From NCBI GenBank assembly GCA_027031325.1, contig JALVRI010000331.1, positions 1 through 14,333 on the forward strand: 14,333 bases of DNA. Direction: 5' to 3'. The position numbers and the translations under genes were made by a program. This stretch comes from Desulfobacteraceae bacterium. Lineage in GTDB: Bacteria > Desulfobacterota > Desulfobacteria > Desulfobacterales > Desulfosarcinaceae. The notes under the pieces were generated by a model. It had not been told where the DNA came from, made no database searches, and was given only the letters and a program-made list of their open reading frames with translations. Positions 1 to 6,783 of the stretch are shown here, one piece after another (the stretch's first letter is position 1; the number at the start of each line of letters is the position of its first letter).

Positions 1-1696
1 AAATCAGGCGGCCGTTGTGGGCCTCGACAATGTTGTGGACAATGGCCAGGCCCAGCCCGGTACCCCCCGGCTTGGTTGTAAAGTAAGGATCGAAAACCTT
101 GGCCGCCATCTCCTTGTCCACCCCTTGTCCCGTATCAACTACCTCCAGGGCAAGTTCAGCCTCATTTTCAGCAAATCCGGCCCTGACACGCAATACGCCT
201 CCATCCGGCATTGCGTCCAGGCCATTGAGGTAAAGGTTCAGCAGAACCTGCTTCATCTGGTCAGGATCGAAGGCGGCCTCCAGGTCAGCCGGACAATCCA
301 GCTTCAGCTCAACCTTCTGCTGGCGGGCCCGCTTTTCCACCAGTTGAAGTGAATCGGCCAGGAAGCTTGCCAGCTCTACCTTCCTGGGGTTGACCTTGAC
401 AGGTCTGGAAAACTCCAGCAGCTGGGTTACCACCCGGTTGAGGCGATCGACTTCCCGGATCATCAAATCCGCTATTTGGCCACTTTTGTCATCTTGTCCG
501 CAGCGCTCTTTGAAATAAGTAGCAAAACCCTTGATGGAACTGAGGGGGTTGCGGATTTCATGGGCCACGCCGGCGGCCAGGCGCCCCATGGTGGCCAGCC
601 GGCGATGCCGCTCGACCTGCTGCCGCAACTTCCTGACTTCGCTCAGGTCCTTCAGCAGGCAAATATAGCCACGCAGATTGCCCGATTCAAACAGCGGCGC
701 CCCGGTAACCTGGAGGGCTACTTCCTTGTCCTTGCCATCCCACCGCAGTTCCCGGTCCAGTTTGCCCAGAAAGCGGGGATTATCATCCAGGCAGGCCATC
801 AAGGCCGGAGGCAAAACCTCCCGGATGGGCCTTCCGGTCTGTCTTTCGTAACCCAGCCCCAGCAGATCACAGGCAACCTGGTTGATCTCTGCCAGCTTAC
901 CTTCCTCGTCCCAGGCGAGCAAACCCACCGGCATGTTGGCCACCACCTGCTCTGAAAAGGCCTTGACCTTGGAAAGGGAAGATGTGGCCTGCCTGTAGCT
1001 GTGGGTCAGGAAAACAAGGGACACTCCGGCCATGCCAACCAGGAAAAGAATGGCGGCCATCAAGACGATATGCCTGATGTCCCTCTGCTGGGCCTCCAGG
1101 ACACTATCCATTCTCAGCCCGACAAAGATGAACAGGTCCTTGGCCGAAGAAGGCTGGTTGGGGGCATCGTGGGGCCAATGCCAGCGGTTCATCATCATAC
1201 CGGGCCCCATTCTCATGGTCCTGCCGATTGTCGAAGGGGCAAAATGCCTGATAACCTCGAATATCTTGTGGCCATCCTGGTCGGTCCAGGTGCGGGTCAA
1301 GGTTGAACCAGTCCGGGACAGGGAAGTAAAATCGATATCCACATCATATAACCGGCCGACCTTTTCTGGATCCGAGTGGGCCAGTACCTTTCCCCGGCTG
1401 TCGGTCAACATGATGTAATCGATATCGGGCTGGCTGGCGGTTGCCGTCAGAAGCCTTTGCAGGTGGGCCCAGCCCCAAAAACGCTCCAGTACCCCGGCCC
1501 GGGTTCCGGCCTCGAAAGACTTTATCAGGGCTTCCCCCTTTTCGGCGAGCAACTGGTAGGCATTCGATCTTTGCAACTGGATAGTGCCGATGGCCATTAC
1601 CAGCATGATCGGAAGCAAGACCAGCACAGCGCCGATCAGTATCCAGGGCGACATGATATTTTGCCAGCCACGGCTGCGGGCCTCGGCTTTATGCAT
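1..1696 (-). CDS. ZraS/HydH-like membrane sensor histidine kinase (3' end cut by window edge)
   Basis: Inner-membrane two-component sensor that autophosphorylates on His and passes phosphate to a response regulator, which probably lies just beyond the left edge. I translated 565 residues; the extreme C-terminus is missing. TM1 is about residues 18-39 and TM2 about 207-230, enclosing a periplasmic sensor domain of about 165 residues. A PAS-like domain follows (about 246-350) with no clear HAMP. HisKA has the H-box VAHEIRNPLSSIKGF with phospho-acceptor H379. The HATPase domain shows N491 (N box), DTGQG 521-525, FDPYFTTK 535-542 and GTGLGL 545-550. The H-box wording closely resembles E. coli ZraS. 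ATG at 1696 is preceded by GGAGG at 1707-1703. It lies 111 bp downstream of the ClC gene on the same strand. A Met/His-rich stretch (residues 161-177) in the sensor domain suggests, by inference only, metal sensing. The ligand is unknown. Confidence 0.9.
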   Translation of the reverse strand, partial: MHKAEARSRGWQNIMSPWILIGAVLVLLPIMLVMAIGTIQLQRSNAYQLLAEKGEALIKSFEAGTRAGVLERFWGWAHLQRLLTATASQPDIDYIMLTDSRGKVLAHSDPEKVGRLYDVDIDFTSLSRTGSTLTRTWTDQDGHKIFEVIRHFAPSTIGRTMRMGPGMMMNRWHWPHDAPNQPSSAKDLFIFVGLRMDSVLEAQQRDIRHIVLMAAILFLVGMAGVSLVFLTHSYRQATSSLSKVKAFSEQVVANMPVGLLAWDEEGKLAEINQVACDLLGLGYERQTGRPIREVLPPALMACLDDNPRFLGKLDRELRWDGKDKEVALQVTGAPLFESGNLRGYICLLKDLSEVRKLRQQVERHRRLATMGRLAAGVAHEIRNPLSSIKGFATYFKERCGQDDKSGQIADLMIREVDRLNRVVTQLLEFSRPVKVNPRKVELASFLADSLQLVEKRARQQKVELKLDCPADLEAAFDPDQMKQVLLNLYLNGLDAMPDGGVLRVRAGFAENEAELALEVVDTGQGVDKEMAAKVFDPYFTTKPGGTGLGLAIVHNIVEAHNGRLI

Positions 1697-1702
1697 CTGA
1701 TC

Positions 1703-1707
1703 CCTCC
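1703..1707 (-). promoter_or_regulatory. Ribosome binding site of the histidine kinase
   Basis: GGAGG on the minus strand, 6 nt before the ATG at 1696. It fixes the start just ahead of TM1; no in-frame alternative has a comparable site. Confidence 0.7.
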
Positions 1708-1807
1708 ATGGCGGAAAAGACTGCCTGGCGTTGGCCGCCGGCAAGCCAACGATTCAGCAGGAGGCCTGCCGGTGATGGGCAATCAACTGCCGGCGGGCGC
1801 ATCGGCC

Positions 1808-3631
1808 TTACTGCCGGCGGGAATTTTTGAGCTCTTCAAGACGCTTGTTGTAGTAGGCGATAACCTCCCGCCGGTTGAGCATTCCGATCAGGTGGCCGGG
1901 ATCATCTTCTCTCACTACCGGCAGACTGTCTATGTTCTTGATGGTGAACTTCTGGAGGACGGTATTGAGGTCATCGCCGGGAGTAGTGTAGATCATGTCG
2001 GTTGTGGCAATATCTTTCATTACCACCAGGTGTTCTATCTCCCTGGAGAACAACACTCCCCGGACATCGTTGATCGAGAAGATCCCTATGAGCTTCCCGT
2101 TTGCATCCATGACCGGGAAATAATGCTGGGTGGAGGCCGAAAGGTATTTCTTGAACTCCTGAAAAGGCATATCCTGGGGGATCAAATCCACCTTCTTGAC
2201 TTGGGGCATCAGGTCCTTGACGTGTATCGTCTGGAGGATGTCGACAAAAAAATCTCCGGCATGGGCGGGGGAAACGACCTTGCTCTGGACCTGGCACTCA
2301 AAGATCGTCCATCTCCTGGCCCCCATGTAGGTCACCCAGCAGACCAACAGGCTGGGAAGCAGGAGGTGGTAGGAATCGGTCATCTCGGAGACGAAAATAA
2401 TGGTCGAAATGGGAGTGTTTGAAACGGCGGCGAAAAAACCGGCCATACCCACCACGGCAAAAGCACCGGGATGCCCCACAACCTGGGGAAGGGCCTGATG
2501 AAAGAGCTTACCGACGACCGCCCCCAGGGCACCGCCGATGACGATGGAAGGGCCGAAAACCCCTCCGCTGCCACCGGATCCGATGGTAAAAGAAGTGGTG
2601 AAGATCTTACCCAGCACCAAGGTAAGCAGCAGGCCTATGGTGGCCTCGTTGTTGATGGCCTGTTGCAGGTAGCCGTACCCGAAGGCCAGGGTGTGGGGCC
2701 AGAAAAACCCGATCAGCCCTGTCAGCAAACCACCGATGGCCGGCTTGAGATGATTGGGAATGGCGGCCAGCCTGGCAAAGATTCCCATCGTCCCGTAGAA
2801 CGACTTTACGTATAACCAGCTGACCGGCAGCAATACCAGGGCCAGTACCAGGTAGGGACCGAGTTCGAGCGGATTGCGGAACTCAAAGGGGGGCGAGTCG
2901 AAAAGCGAACCCCAGCCGAAAACCAGGCAGAAAAGGCAATAGGCTACCACCGACGAGATTCCGGCCGGAATGAGGACATCCGACTCCAGTTCCGGATCAC
3001 GGTAGAGAACCTCGGCGGCAAACAGGGCTCCGGCCAGGGGAGCCCGGAAAATGCTGCCCACTCCGGCGCCTACTCCGGCGGCCATCATTATTCTCCGGTC
3101 CCGGTCCGTCAGTTTCAGCTTGGTTGCCAGAAAAGAACCGAATCCGGCCCCGATCTGGGCGATCGGACCCTCCCTGCCTCCCGACCCTCCGGTGGTCAGT
3201 GTTATTGAAGAAGCCAGGGTCTTGATTATGGGCACCCGCCCGCGGATGAAGCCTCCGGCATGATGATAGGCCTTTATGGCCGCATCGGTCCCGTGACCCT
3301 CGGCCTCCGGTGCAAAAGTGTAAACCAGCCACCCGGATACGATCCCCCCCAGCATTGGAAGCAGCACCAGCATCCAGCGCGAAAAGGGCGTTGTGGTGGG
3401 CTCCAGCAGGTGGTGTTCGCCCGCGGGCGGCGGGGGCCGGTAGCCGGCCATATAATCCAGAAAGTAATGGCTGCCCAGCTGGCACAGGTAATGGAACACG
3501 ATGGAGCCCAGCCCGGCGATGACCCCGATGGCAAAGAAATAGAGAGCCCATTTGCCGGCATCAACCAGGTTGATGGACCGCAGGGAATCTGTCATGGAAG
3601 CCTTCTGGCCATGGTTCAAGGCTTCTGCCAT
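1808..3631 (-). CDS. ClC-family chloride channel/antiporter with two C-terminal CBS domains
   Basis: Integral membrane protein moving Cl- (or another small anion), 607 residues. The ClC core is about residues 25-440. It shows the anion-filter motif GGREGP with gating glutamate E154 and the helix-N motif GGVFGP (356-361). The first filter motif reads GHGTD (112-116) instead of the GSGIP of E. coli ClC. At the place of the E. coli proton glutamate E203 I align V208 (context LFAAEVLYRD), a residue typical of ClC channels. Two CBS domains follow (about 471-530 and 537-600), probably binding adenine nucleotide. ATG at 3631 overlaps the stop of the aminotransferase (TAATG), with GGAG about 11 nt upstream, so translation is probably coupled. 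An internal ATG (residue 13, position 3595) is a possible alternative start. The transported ion and the channel/exchanger mode cannot be settled from sequence. Confidence 0.93.
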   Translation of the reverse strand: MAEALNHGQKASMTDSLRSINLVDAGKWALYFFAIGVIAGLGSIVFHYLCQLGSHYFLDYMAGYRPPPPAGEHHLLEPTTTPFSRWMLVLLPMLGGIVSGWLVYTFAPEAEGHGTDAAIKAYHHAGGFIRGRVPIIKTLASSITLTTGGSGGREGPIAQIGAGFGSFLATKLKLTDRDRRIMMAAGVGAGVGSIFRAPLAGALFAAEVLYRDPELESDVLIPAGISSVVAYCLFCLVFGWGSLFDSPPFEFRNPLELGPYLVLALVLLPVSWLYVKSFYGTMGIFARLAAIPNHLKPAIGGLLTGLIGFFWPHTLAFGYGYLQQAINNEATIGLLLTLVLGKIFTTSFTIGSGGSGGVFGPSIVIGGALGAVVGKLFHQALPQVVGHPGAFAVVGMAGFFAAVSNTPISTIIFVSEMTDSYHLLLPSLLVCWVTYMGARRWTIFECQVQSKVVSPAHAGDFFVDILQTIHVKDLMPQVKKVDLIPQDMPFQEFKKYLSASTQHYFPVMDANGKLIGIFSINDVRGVLFSREIEHLVVMKDIATTDMIYTTPGDDLNTVLQKFTIKNIDSLPVVREDDPGHLIGMLNRREVIAYYNKRLEELKNSRRQ

Positions 3632-4941
3632 TAGCGGCCGGTCTCCAGTTCACGCACCCCTTGATGGATGATATCGAAAAGCTCGCGTACCTGGCTCTGC
3701 TCAATACACGAGTAGGCAATCCGCAGCTTGTCATCTCCGAGGGAGATCAATCCTACACCGTAACGGTCGAGCAAGTGGATGCGAAGGGCTTCAGCATCAA
3801 CGGTTTTAAGCCGCAGGCACATGAAATACCCGGAATTGAATGGATAGGGTTCAAAAGCGTCGGCGTATTTGGGATCGCCCAGGACTTTTTTGACCTCCAG
3901 GGCCCGCTGTTTCAGGATGGAAAATTTTTCCTCCATCTCGGCCGCTGTGCGGGGATCTTCAATGACCCTCAGAAGCATGGACTGGCTCAGGTGGGAAGCG
4001 TTGGAAATATTACCCCGCACGCACCCGGCGGTCTTCTTTTCCAGCACCTGGTAGCCCTCGTCGTCCTCGAAGCAGGTCCCGTAAGTCATGAACCCCACCC
4101 TGAGACCCCAGACAAAATACTCTTTGGTGGCGCCGTCCAGCTTTACCGCCAGCAGCCTCGGATCCACCCCTGCCAGCAGGGCGAACAACGATTCCCTGAA
4201 GGTATCTTCCCCGTAGTACAGGCCGAAGTAGGAATCGTCCATCAATGCCAGCAGATTGCATCCTGCCCGGGCGGTATTGACCAGGATTTCTGCAATCTTG
4301 CCGGCCTCATCTACAGTAGGCGCGTATCCGGTAGGATTGTGAGGAAAGTTGAGCAGCACGACGATCTTGTCGCGCCTGCGGGCCTCCTGCTCCACCACCT
4401 TGCTGAAACCGTCCAGGTTGAAACCGCCGCCGGGCCCGAAAAGTTCATAGTGGACCATCCGGGCCTGGTTGCGGGTAGTAAAGATCATGTTGTAGTTGCC
4501 CCACATCATGGAAGGCAGGATGATCACATCTTCAGGATCGATCCACATCTCCGAAAAGACCGAAACAGCGTTGGTGATACCGCAGGTTACCACCGGAAGG
4601 CTGATGGGTTTGCCGGCCAGGGAAGGATTCTTGCCGACCAGGACTTCCTGCCAGCGGCGCCGTAATTCGGGTATCCCGAAAGAAGGGGCATAGGTCAATG
4701 ATCGGCTTGGCCTGAGGCCCTTGATCATATCCATAATGCCGGCCAGGTGCATGGTATGGCCTTCCTGCCTGGCGATGCCGATGGTGGCATTGATAGCGTG
4801 GGCCTTTTCCCTGGCCTCTGCGCTCTGGCTGAGAATCCCCTTGGGGAAAAAGAGCCGTCGGCCCACCTTTGAAAGCATGGAATATATGTGAGGATTGCTG
4901 GACAGCAAGGTTGCATTCAATTCAGCGGCCAAAGGATTCAT
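3631..4941 (-). CDS. Fold-type I (class I/II) PLP-dependent aminotransferase
   Basis: Cytoplasmic PLP enzyme of 436 residues, most likely transferring an amino group between an amino acid and a 2-oxo acid. Visible landmarks are NFPHNPTGY (198-206), DDSYFGLYY (235-243) with the Asp that contacts the pyridine nitrogen, the Schiff-base lysine K273 in GATKEYFVWGLRVG, R281, NSGYF (369-373) and R407 in LRIAYS, the usual carboxylate-binding arginine. All key residues are present, so it should be active. The substrate cannot be named: it does not match the common AspC, HisC or TyrB patterns closely, and a C-S lyase activity is possible. ATG at 4941 has AGGA at 4952-4949. It is the first gene after the promoter near 5054-5028, and its stop overlaps the start of the ClC gene. 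Confidence 0.88.
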   Translation of the reverse strand: MNPLAAELNATLLSSNPHIYSMLSKVGRRLFFPKGILSQSAEAREKAHAINATIGIARQEGHTMHLAGIMDMIKGLRPSRSLTYAPSFGIPELRRRWQEVLVGKNPSLAGKPISLPVVTCGITNAVSVFSEMWIDPEDVIILPSMMWGNYNMIFTTRNQARMVHYELFGPGGGFNLDGFSKVVEQEARRRDKIVVLLNFPHNPTGYAPTVDEAGKIAEILVNTARAGCNLLALMDDSYFGLYYGEDTFRESLFALLAGVDPRLLAVKLDGATKEYFVWGLRVGFMTYGTCFEDDEGYQVLEKKTAGCVRGNISNASHLSQSMLLRVIEDPRTAAEMEEKFSILKQRALEVKKVLGDPKYADAFEPYPFNSGYFMCLRLKTVDAEALRIHLLDRYGVGLISLGDDKLRIAYSCIEQSQVRELFDIIHQGVRELETGR

Positions 4942-5027
4942 GGCATTTTCCTTTTCAAAATGGCTGTTGAATAAAATCAGGTCGTTTTTTTGACGGCACG
5001 GGGCGGCAAGACTGCCGGTGATGGGTG

Positions 5028-5054
5028 TTTATCGGCTGTTGCCGGTACTGTCAA
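5028..5054 (-). promoter_or_regulatory. Probable sigma70 promoter of the aminotransferase-ClC transcript
   Basis: On the minus strand a perfect -35 TTGACA (5054-5049) is followed after 15-16 nt by GATAAAC (from 5033). The -10 match is only fair and the spacing slightly short. A transcript from here would have a leader of roughly 80 nt before the ATG at 4941. Confidence 0.5.
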
Positions 5055-5097
5055 GCACAAAGGCCGGGAAATATAGAGGTTTGCAGGAAGGAGAATG

Positions 5098-5123
5098 AGC
5101 CCCGCCCTGACCGGTGCGGGGCT
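5098..5123 (-). terminator. GC-rich hairpin after the cysteine-rich gene, terminator-like
   Basis: Perfect 8-bp stem AGCCCCGC/GCGGGGCT with a 10-nt loop, 23 bp past the stop of the cysteine-rich gene. On the minus strand the tail (CATTCTCCTTCC) is pyrimidine-rich but not a true T-run, so termination efficiency is uncertain. It separates this gene from the aminotransferase promoter downstream. Confidence 0.5.
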
Positions 5124-5145
5124 TCAGTGGTCAAGCTCAACCATC

Positions 5146-5424
5146 TCAACGGCTCCTTCGTTTGGATGCTTTGAGAGGATTCAGTTTCTTGGACGTGCCG
5201 TTGGTGGCGATGGTTACATGGGTGGCCATGTTGCAGTGCCCATGTTTCCATTTTATCTCCGGCTCCGGGCAGGCGGTACAATACCAGCCGGATTCCATTT
5301 GCTGGCTGCGGCCGCAGCCCTTGCACTCTTCCACGATTTCATGGCACAGTCCACCGTTGTAACTGCATCCCTTGGCGGTCATGAAGGCACATTCCTGTCC
5401 CTTGCGAATGGTTTGACAAATCAT
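5146..5424 (-). CDS. Small PxxKW-type cysteine-rich protein
   Basis: A 92-residue soluble protein with nine cysteines (residues 3, 12, 20, 27, 34, 37, 49, 52, 64), including CxxC pairs at 34/37 and 49/52. The stretch PEPEIKWKHGHC carries a P-x-x-K-W-like signature (here PEIKW), matching the small deltaproteobacterial family I recall as 'PxxKW family cysteine-rich protein'. The arrangement suggests a metal site (Zn or Fe-S) or disulfide scaffold; the function is unknown to me. The C-terminus is basic (KRRSR). I place the start at ATG 5424 rather than GTG 5433, because the strong Shine-Dalgarno AGGGGGTG (5440-5432) would overlap the GTG. It is monocistronic, with its own promoter (5545-5516), a terminator-like hairpin in the leader and another hairpin after the stop. 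Confidence 0.8.
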   Translation of the reverse strand: MICQTIRKGQECAFMTAKGCSYNGGLCHEIVEECKGCGRSQQMESGWYCTACPEPEIKWKHGHCNMATHVTIATNGTSKKLNPLKASKRRSR

Positions 5425-5431
5425 TGTTATC

Positions 5432-5440
5432 ACCCCCTAA
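5432..5440 (-). promoter_or_regulatory. Strong ribosome binding site that decides the start of the cysteine-rich gene
   Basis: AGGGGGTGA on the minus strand lies 5-8 nt before ATG 5424. The in-frame GTG at 5433 sits inside this site and so is an unlikely start. The leader terminator's T-run ends about 23 nt upstream of it. Confidence 0.65.
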
Positions 5441-5463
5441 ATTTTATCTAGTCGTCAGGCCAC

Positions 5464-5490
5464 AAAAAAGCCGGAATCTGATTTTCCGGC
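5464..5490 (-). terminator. Intrinsic terminator inside the leader of the cysteine-rich gene (possible attenuator)
   Basis: On the minus strand a perfect 7-bp stem GCCGGAA/TTCCGGC (5490-5484 with 5476-5470, 7-nt loop) is followed directly by six T (5469-5464), a textbook Rho-independent terminator. It stands between a sigma70-like promoter and the Shine-Dalgarno of the 92-residue protein. No gene lies upstream on this strand within about 4 kb (until waaA), so it either regulates this gene by premature termination or ends a very short RNA. Confidence 0.7.
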
Positions 5491-5515
5491 CTTAACCAAG
5501 ACAAAAACCGGCGAA

Positions 5516-5545
5516 CCTATAATCGCCCGCCAGGGCAAATGTCAA
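5516..5545 (-). promoter_or_regulatory. Probable sigma70 promoter of the cysteine-rich gene
   Basis: Minus-strand TTGACA (5545-5540), 18-nt spacer, TATAGG (5521-5516). Transcription would start near 5509, giving a leader of about 85 nt that contains the terminator hairpin. Confidence 0.55.
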
Positions 5546-5577
5546 GTAAAAAAATACCGCCGCCGGACCGGAAGGCA

Positions 5578-5606
5578 GCCGGCCATTGCGGCCGAATGGG
5601 CCGGGC
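5578..5606. repeat. Imperfect palindrome in the divergent intergenic region
   Basis: Left arm GCCGGCCATT and right arm AATGGGCCGGGC are complementary apart from two single-base bulges, around a central CGGCCG. The 339-bp gap between the divergent cysteine-rich gene and kdsD otherwise holds the promoter and terminator listed here. For kdsD I see only a lone -10-like TATAAC at 5705-5710 with no matching -35. The palindrome lies upstream of the minus-strand -35 and could be an operator or just a hairpin. Confidence 0.4.
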
Positions 5607-5763
5607 GTAATAAATTCCAACCTGCTTTCTCGACGGTCGCATACTCTTGAGTCCGCCAAATGCGGCTTGACTACTTGGCACTAAAGTTTTACCTCAAGTT
5701 TGGGTATAACTAATTTCAAACGGGGCCCGGGGGGACCGTGGCCCCTGAAAAACCGGAGTGCAG

Positions 5764-6738
5764 ATGGTAATCGAACAAGCCGCAGAGGTTCTGAGGATTG
5801 AAGCCGAAGGTATTTCAGGGCTGATCGAACGCATCGATCGGCGATTTGCTGATATGGTGGACCTGGTCTGCCGCTGCCGCGGTCGGGTGATTGTCAGCGG
5901 TATCGGCAAATCCGGCCTGATCGGGCGCAAGATAGTAGCCACACTCAACAGCACCGGTACAAGATCGCTGTTTCTCCACCCCGTGGAAGCAATGCACGGT
6001 GACCTGGGCATGGTCAGCAAGGACGACGTTTTCATAGCCCTATCCTACAGTGGCGAAACCGACGAACTTAACATGCTCCTTCCCACCATCAAGAAGATGG
6101 GTTGCCCGGTTATCGCCTTTACCGGCAAGGGTGATTCGACCCTGGCCAAATCGAGCGACCTGGTCATCGACGTGGCCGTGAAACGGGAGGCATGCCCCCT
6201 GGGCCTGGCACCGACTGCCAGCAGCACGGCCATGCTGGCCATGGGCGACGCCCTGGCAGTGGTATTGATAAACAAGAAACATTTCAAGTCATCGGATTTC
6301 AGGAAATTTCACCCCGGAGGCGCCCTCGGCCAACGCCTGGCAAGCCAGGTCAGGGATATAATGCTTACCGGCGAAGCGGTTCCCTGGGTGGCAAGCGGTG
6401 CGGATGCCCCTCACGCTATACGGGAAATGGACCGCCACAGCCTGGGTGTAATTCTGGTCCTTTCGCCCGAAAGGCACCTGCTGGGTATCGTCACCGACGG
6501 CGATATCCGCCGGGCGGTGGCACGCGGGCTGCCCCTGCTGGACCGGAAAGTCGACCAGATAATGACCCCCGACCCGCATTACGTAAAAGACAAGACTCCG
6601 GCCTACGATGCCCTCAACCTGATGGAACAATATCAGATTACCGTCTTGCCCATTGTCGACGACAGTTTAACTGTTTGCGGGATCCTTCACCTGCATGACA
6701 TCCTGGGCAAGGGTGAATTCAAATTCAACGGCAGTTGA
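5764..6738 (+). CDS. kdsD: D-arabinose-5-phosphate isomerase (KdsD/KpsF/GutQ family)
   Basis: Cytoplasmic sugar-phosphate isomerase converting ribulose-5-phosphate to arabinose-5-phosphate, the first committed step toward Kdo of LPS. It has 324 residues (E. coli KdsD 328). An N-terminal SIS domain (about 35-175) carries SGIGKSG and is followed by two CBS domains (about 200-255 and 265-320). Residues corresponding to E. coli K59, H88, E111, E152 and H193 are all present at a constant offset of ten (K49, H78, E101, E142, H183), so it should be active. I chose ATG 5764 because GGAG (5755-5758) lies 5 nt before it; GTG 5758 would overlap that site. The phosphofructokinase gene begins 45 bp downstream, probably in the same transcript. 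GutQ or KpsF paralogs share the fold, but waaA nearby favours the LPS role. Confidence 0.93.
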   Translation: MVIEQAAEVLRIEAEGISGLIERIDRRFADMVDLVCRCRGRVIVSGIGKSGLIGRKIVATLNSTGTRSLFLHPVEAMHGDLGMVSKDDVFIALSYSGETDELNMLLPTIKKMGCPVIAFTGKGDSTLAKSSDLVIDVAVKREACPLGLAPTASSTAMLAMGDALAVVLINKKHFKSSDFRKFHPGGALGQRLASQVRDIMLTGEAVPWVASGADAPHAIREMDRHSLGVILVLSPERHLLGIVTDGDIRRAVARGLPLLDRKVDQIMTPDPHYVKDKTPAYDALNLMEQYQITVLPIVDDSLTVCGILHLHDILGKGEFKFNGS

Positions 6739-6783
6739 GCGGCCTGAACCCGCCCGGCTGCCCAGCGGAAAGGAAGGTTTCAG

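Noticed and set aside
1729..1751. 7-bp stem CGTTGGC/GCCAACG between ClC and kinase genes
   Set aside because: No T-run directly follows on the minus strand, so it does not support a terminator; the kinase may still be co-transcribed.
1789..1822. 12-bp direct repeat CCCGCCGGCAGT at the end of the ClC gene
   Set aside because: Only two copies of a GC-rich word; probably chance or a small duplication with no visible role.
1376..2422. 348-codon plus-strand open frame opposite the kinase and ClC genes
   Set aside because: It is antisense to two clearly recognisable proteins, has no ribosome site and shows no domain; high-GC coding DNA commonly leaves such shadow frames.
3661..4665. 334-codon plus-strand open frame opposite the aminotransferase
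   Set aside because: Shadow of the aminotransferase, whose PLP motifs are intact on the minus strand; composition is not protein-like.
5675..5691. Sigma54-like TTGGCAC element upstream of kdsD
   Set aside because: The -24 half is good, but the invariant GC at -12 is replaced by TT at the correct spacing.
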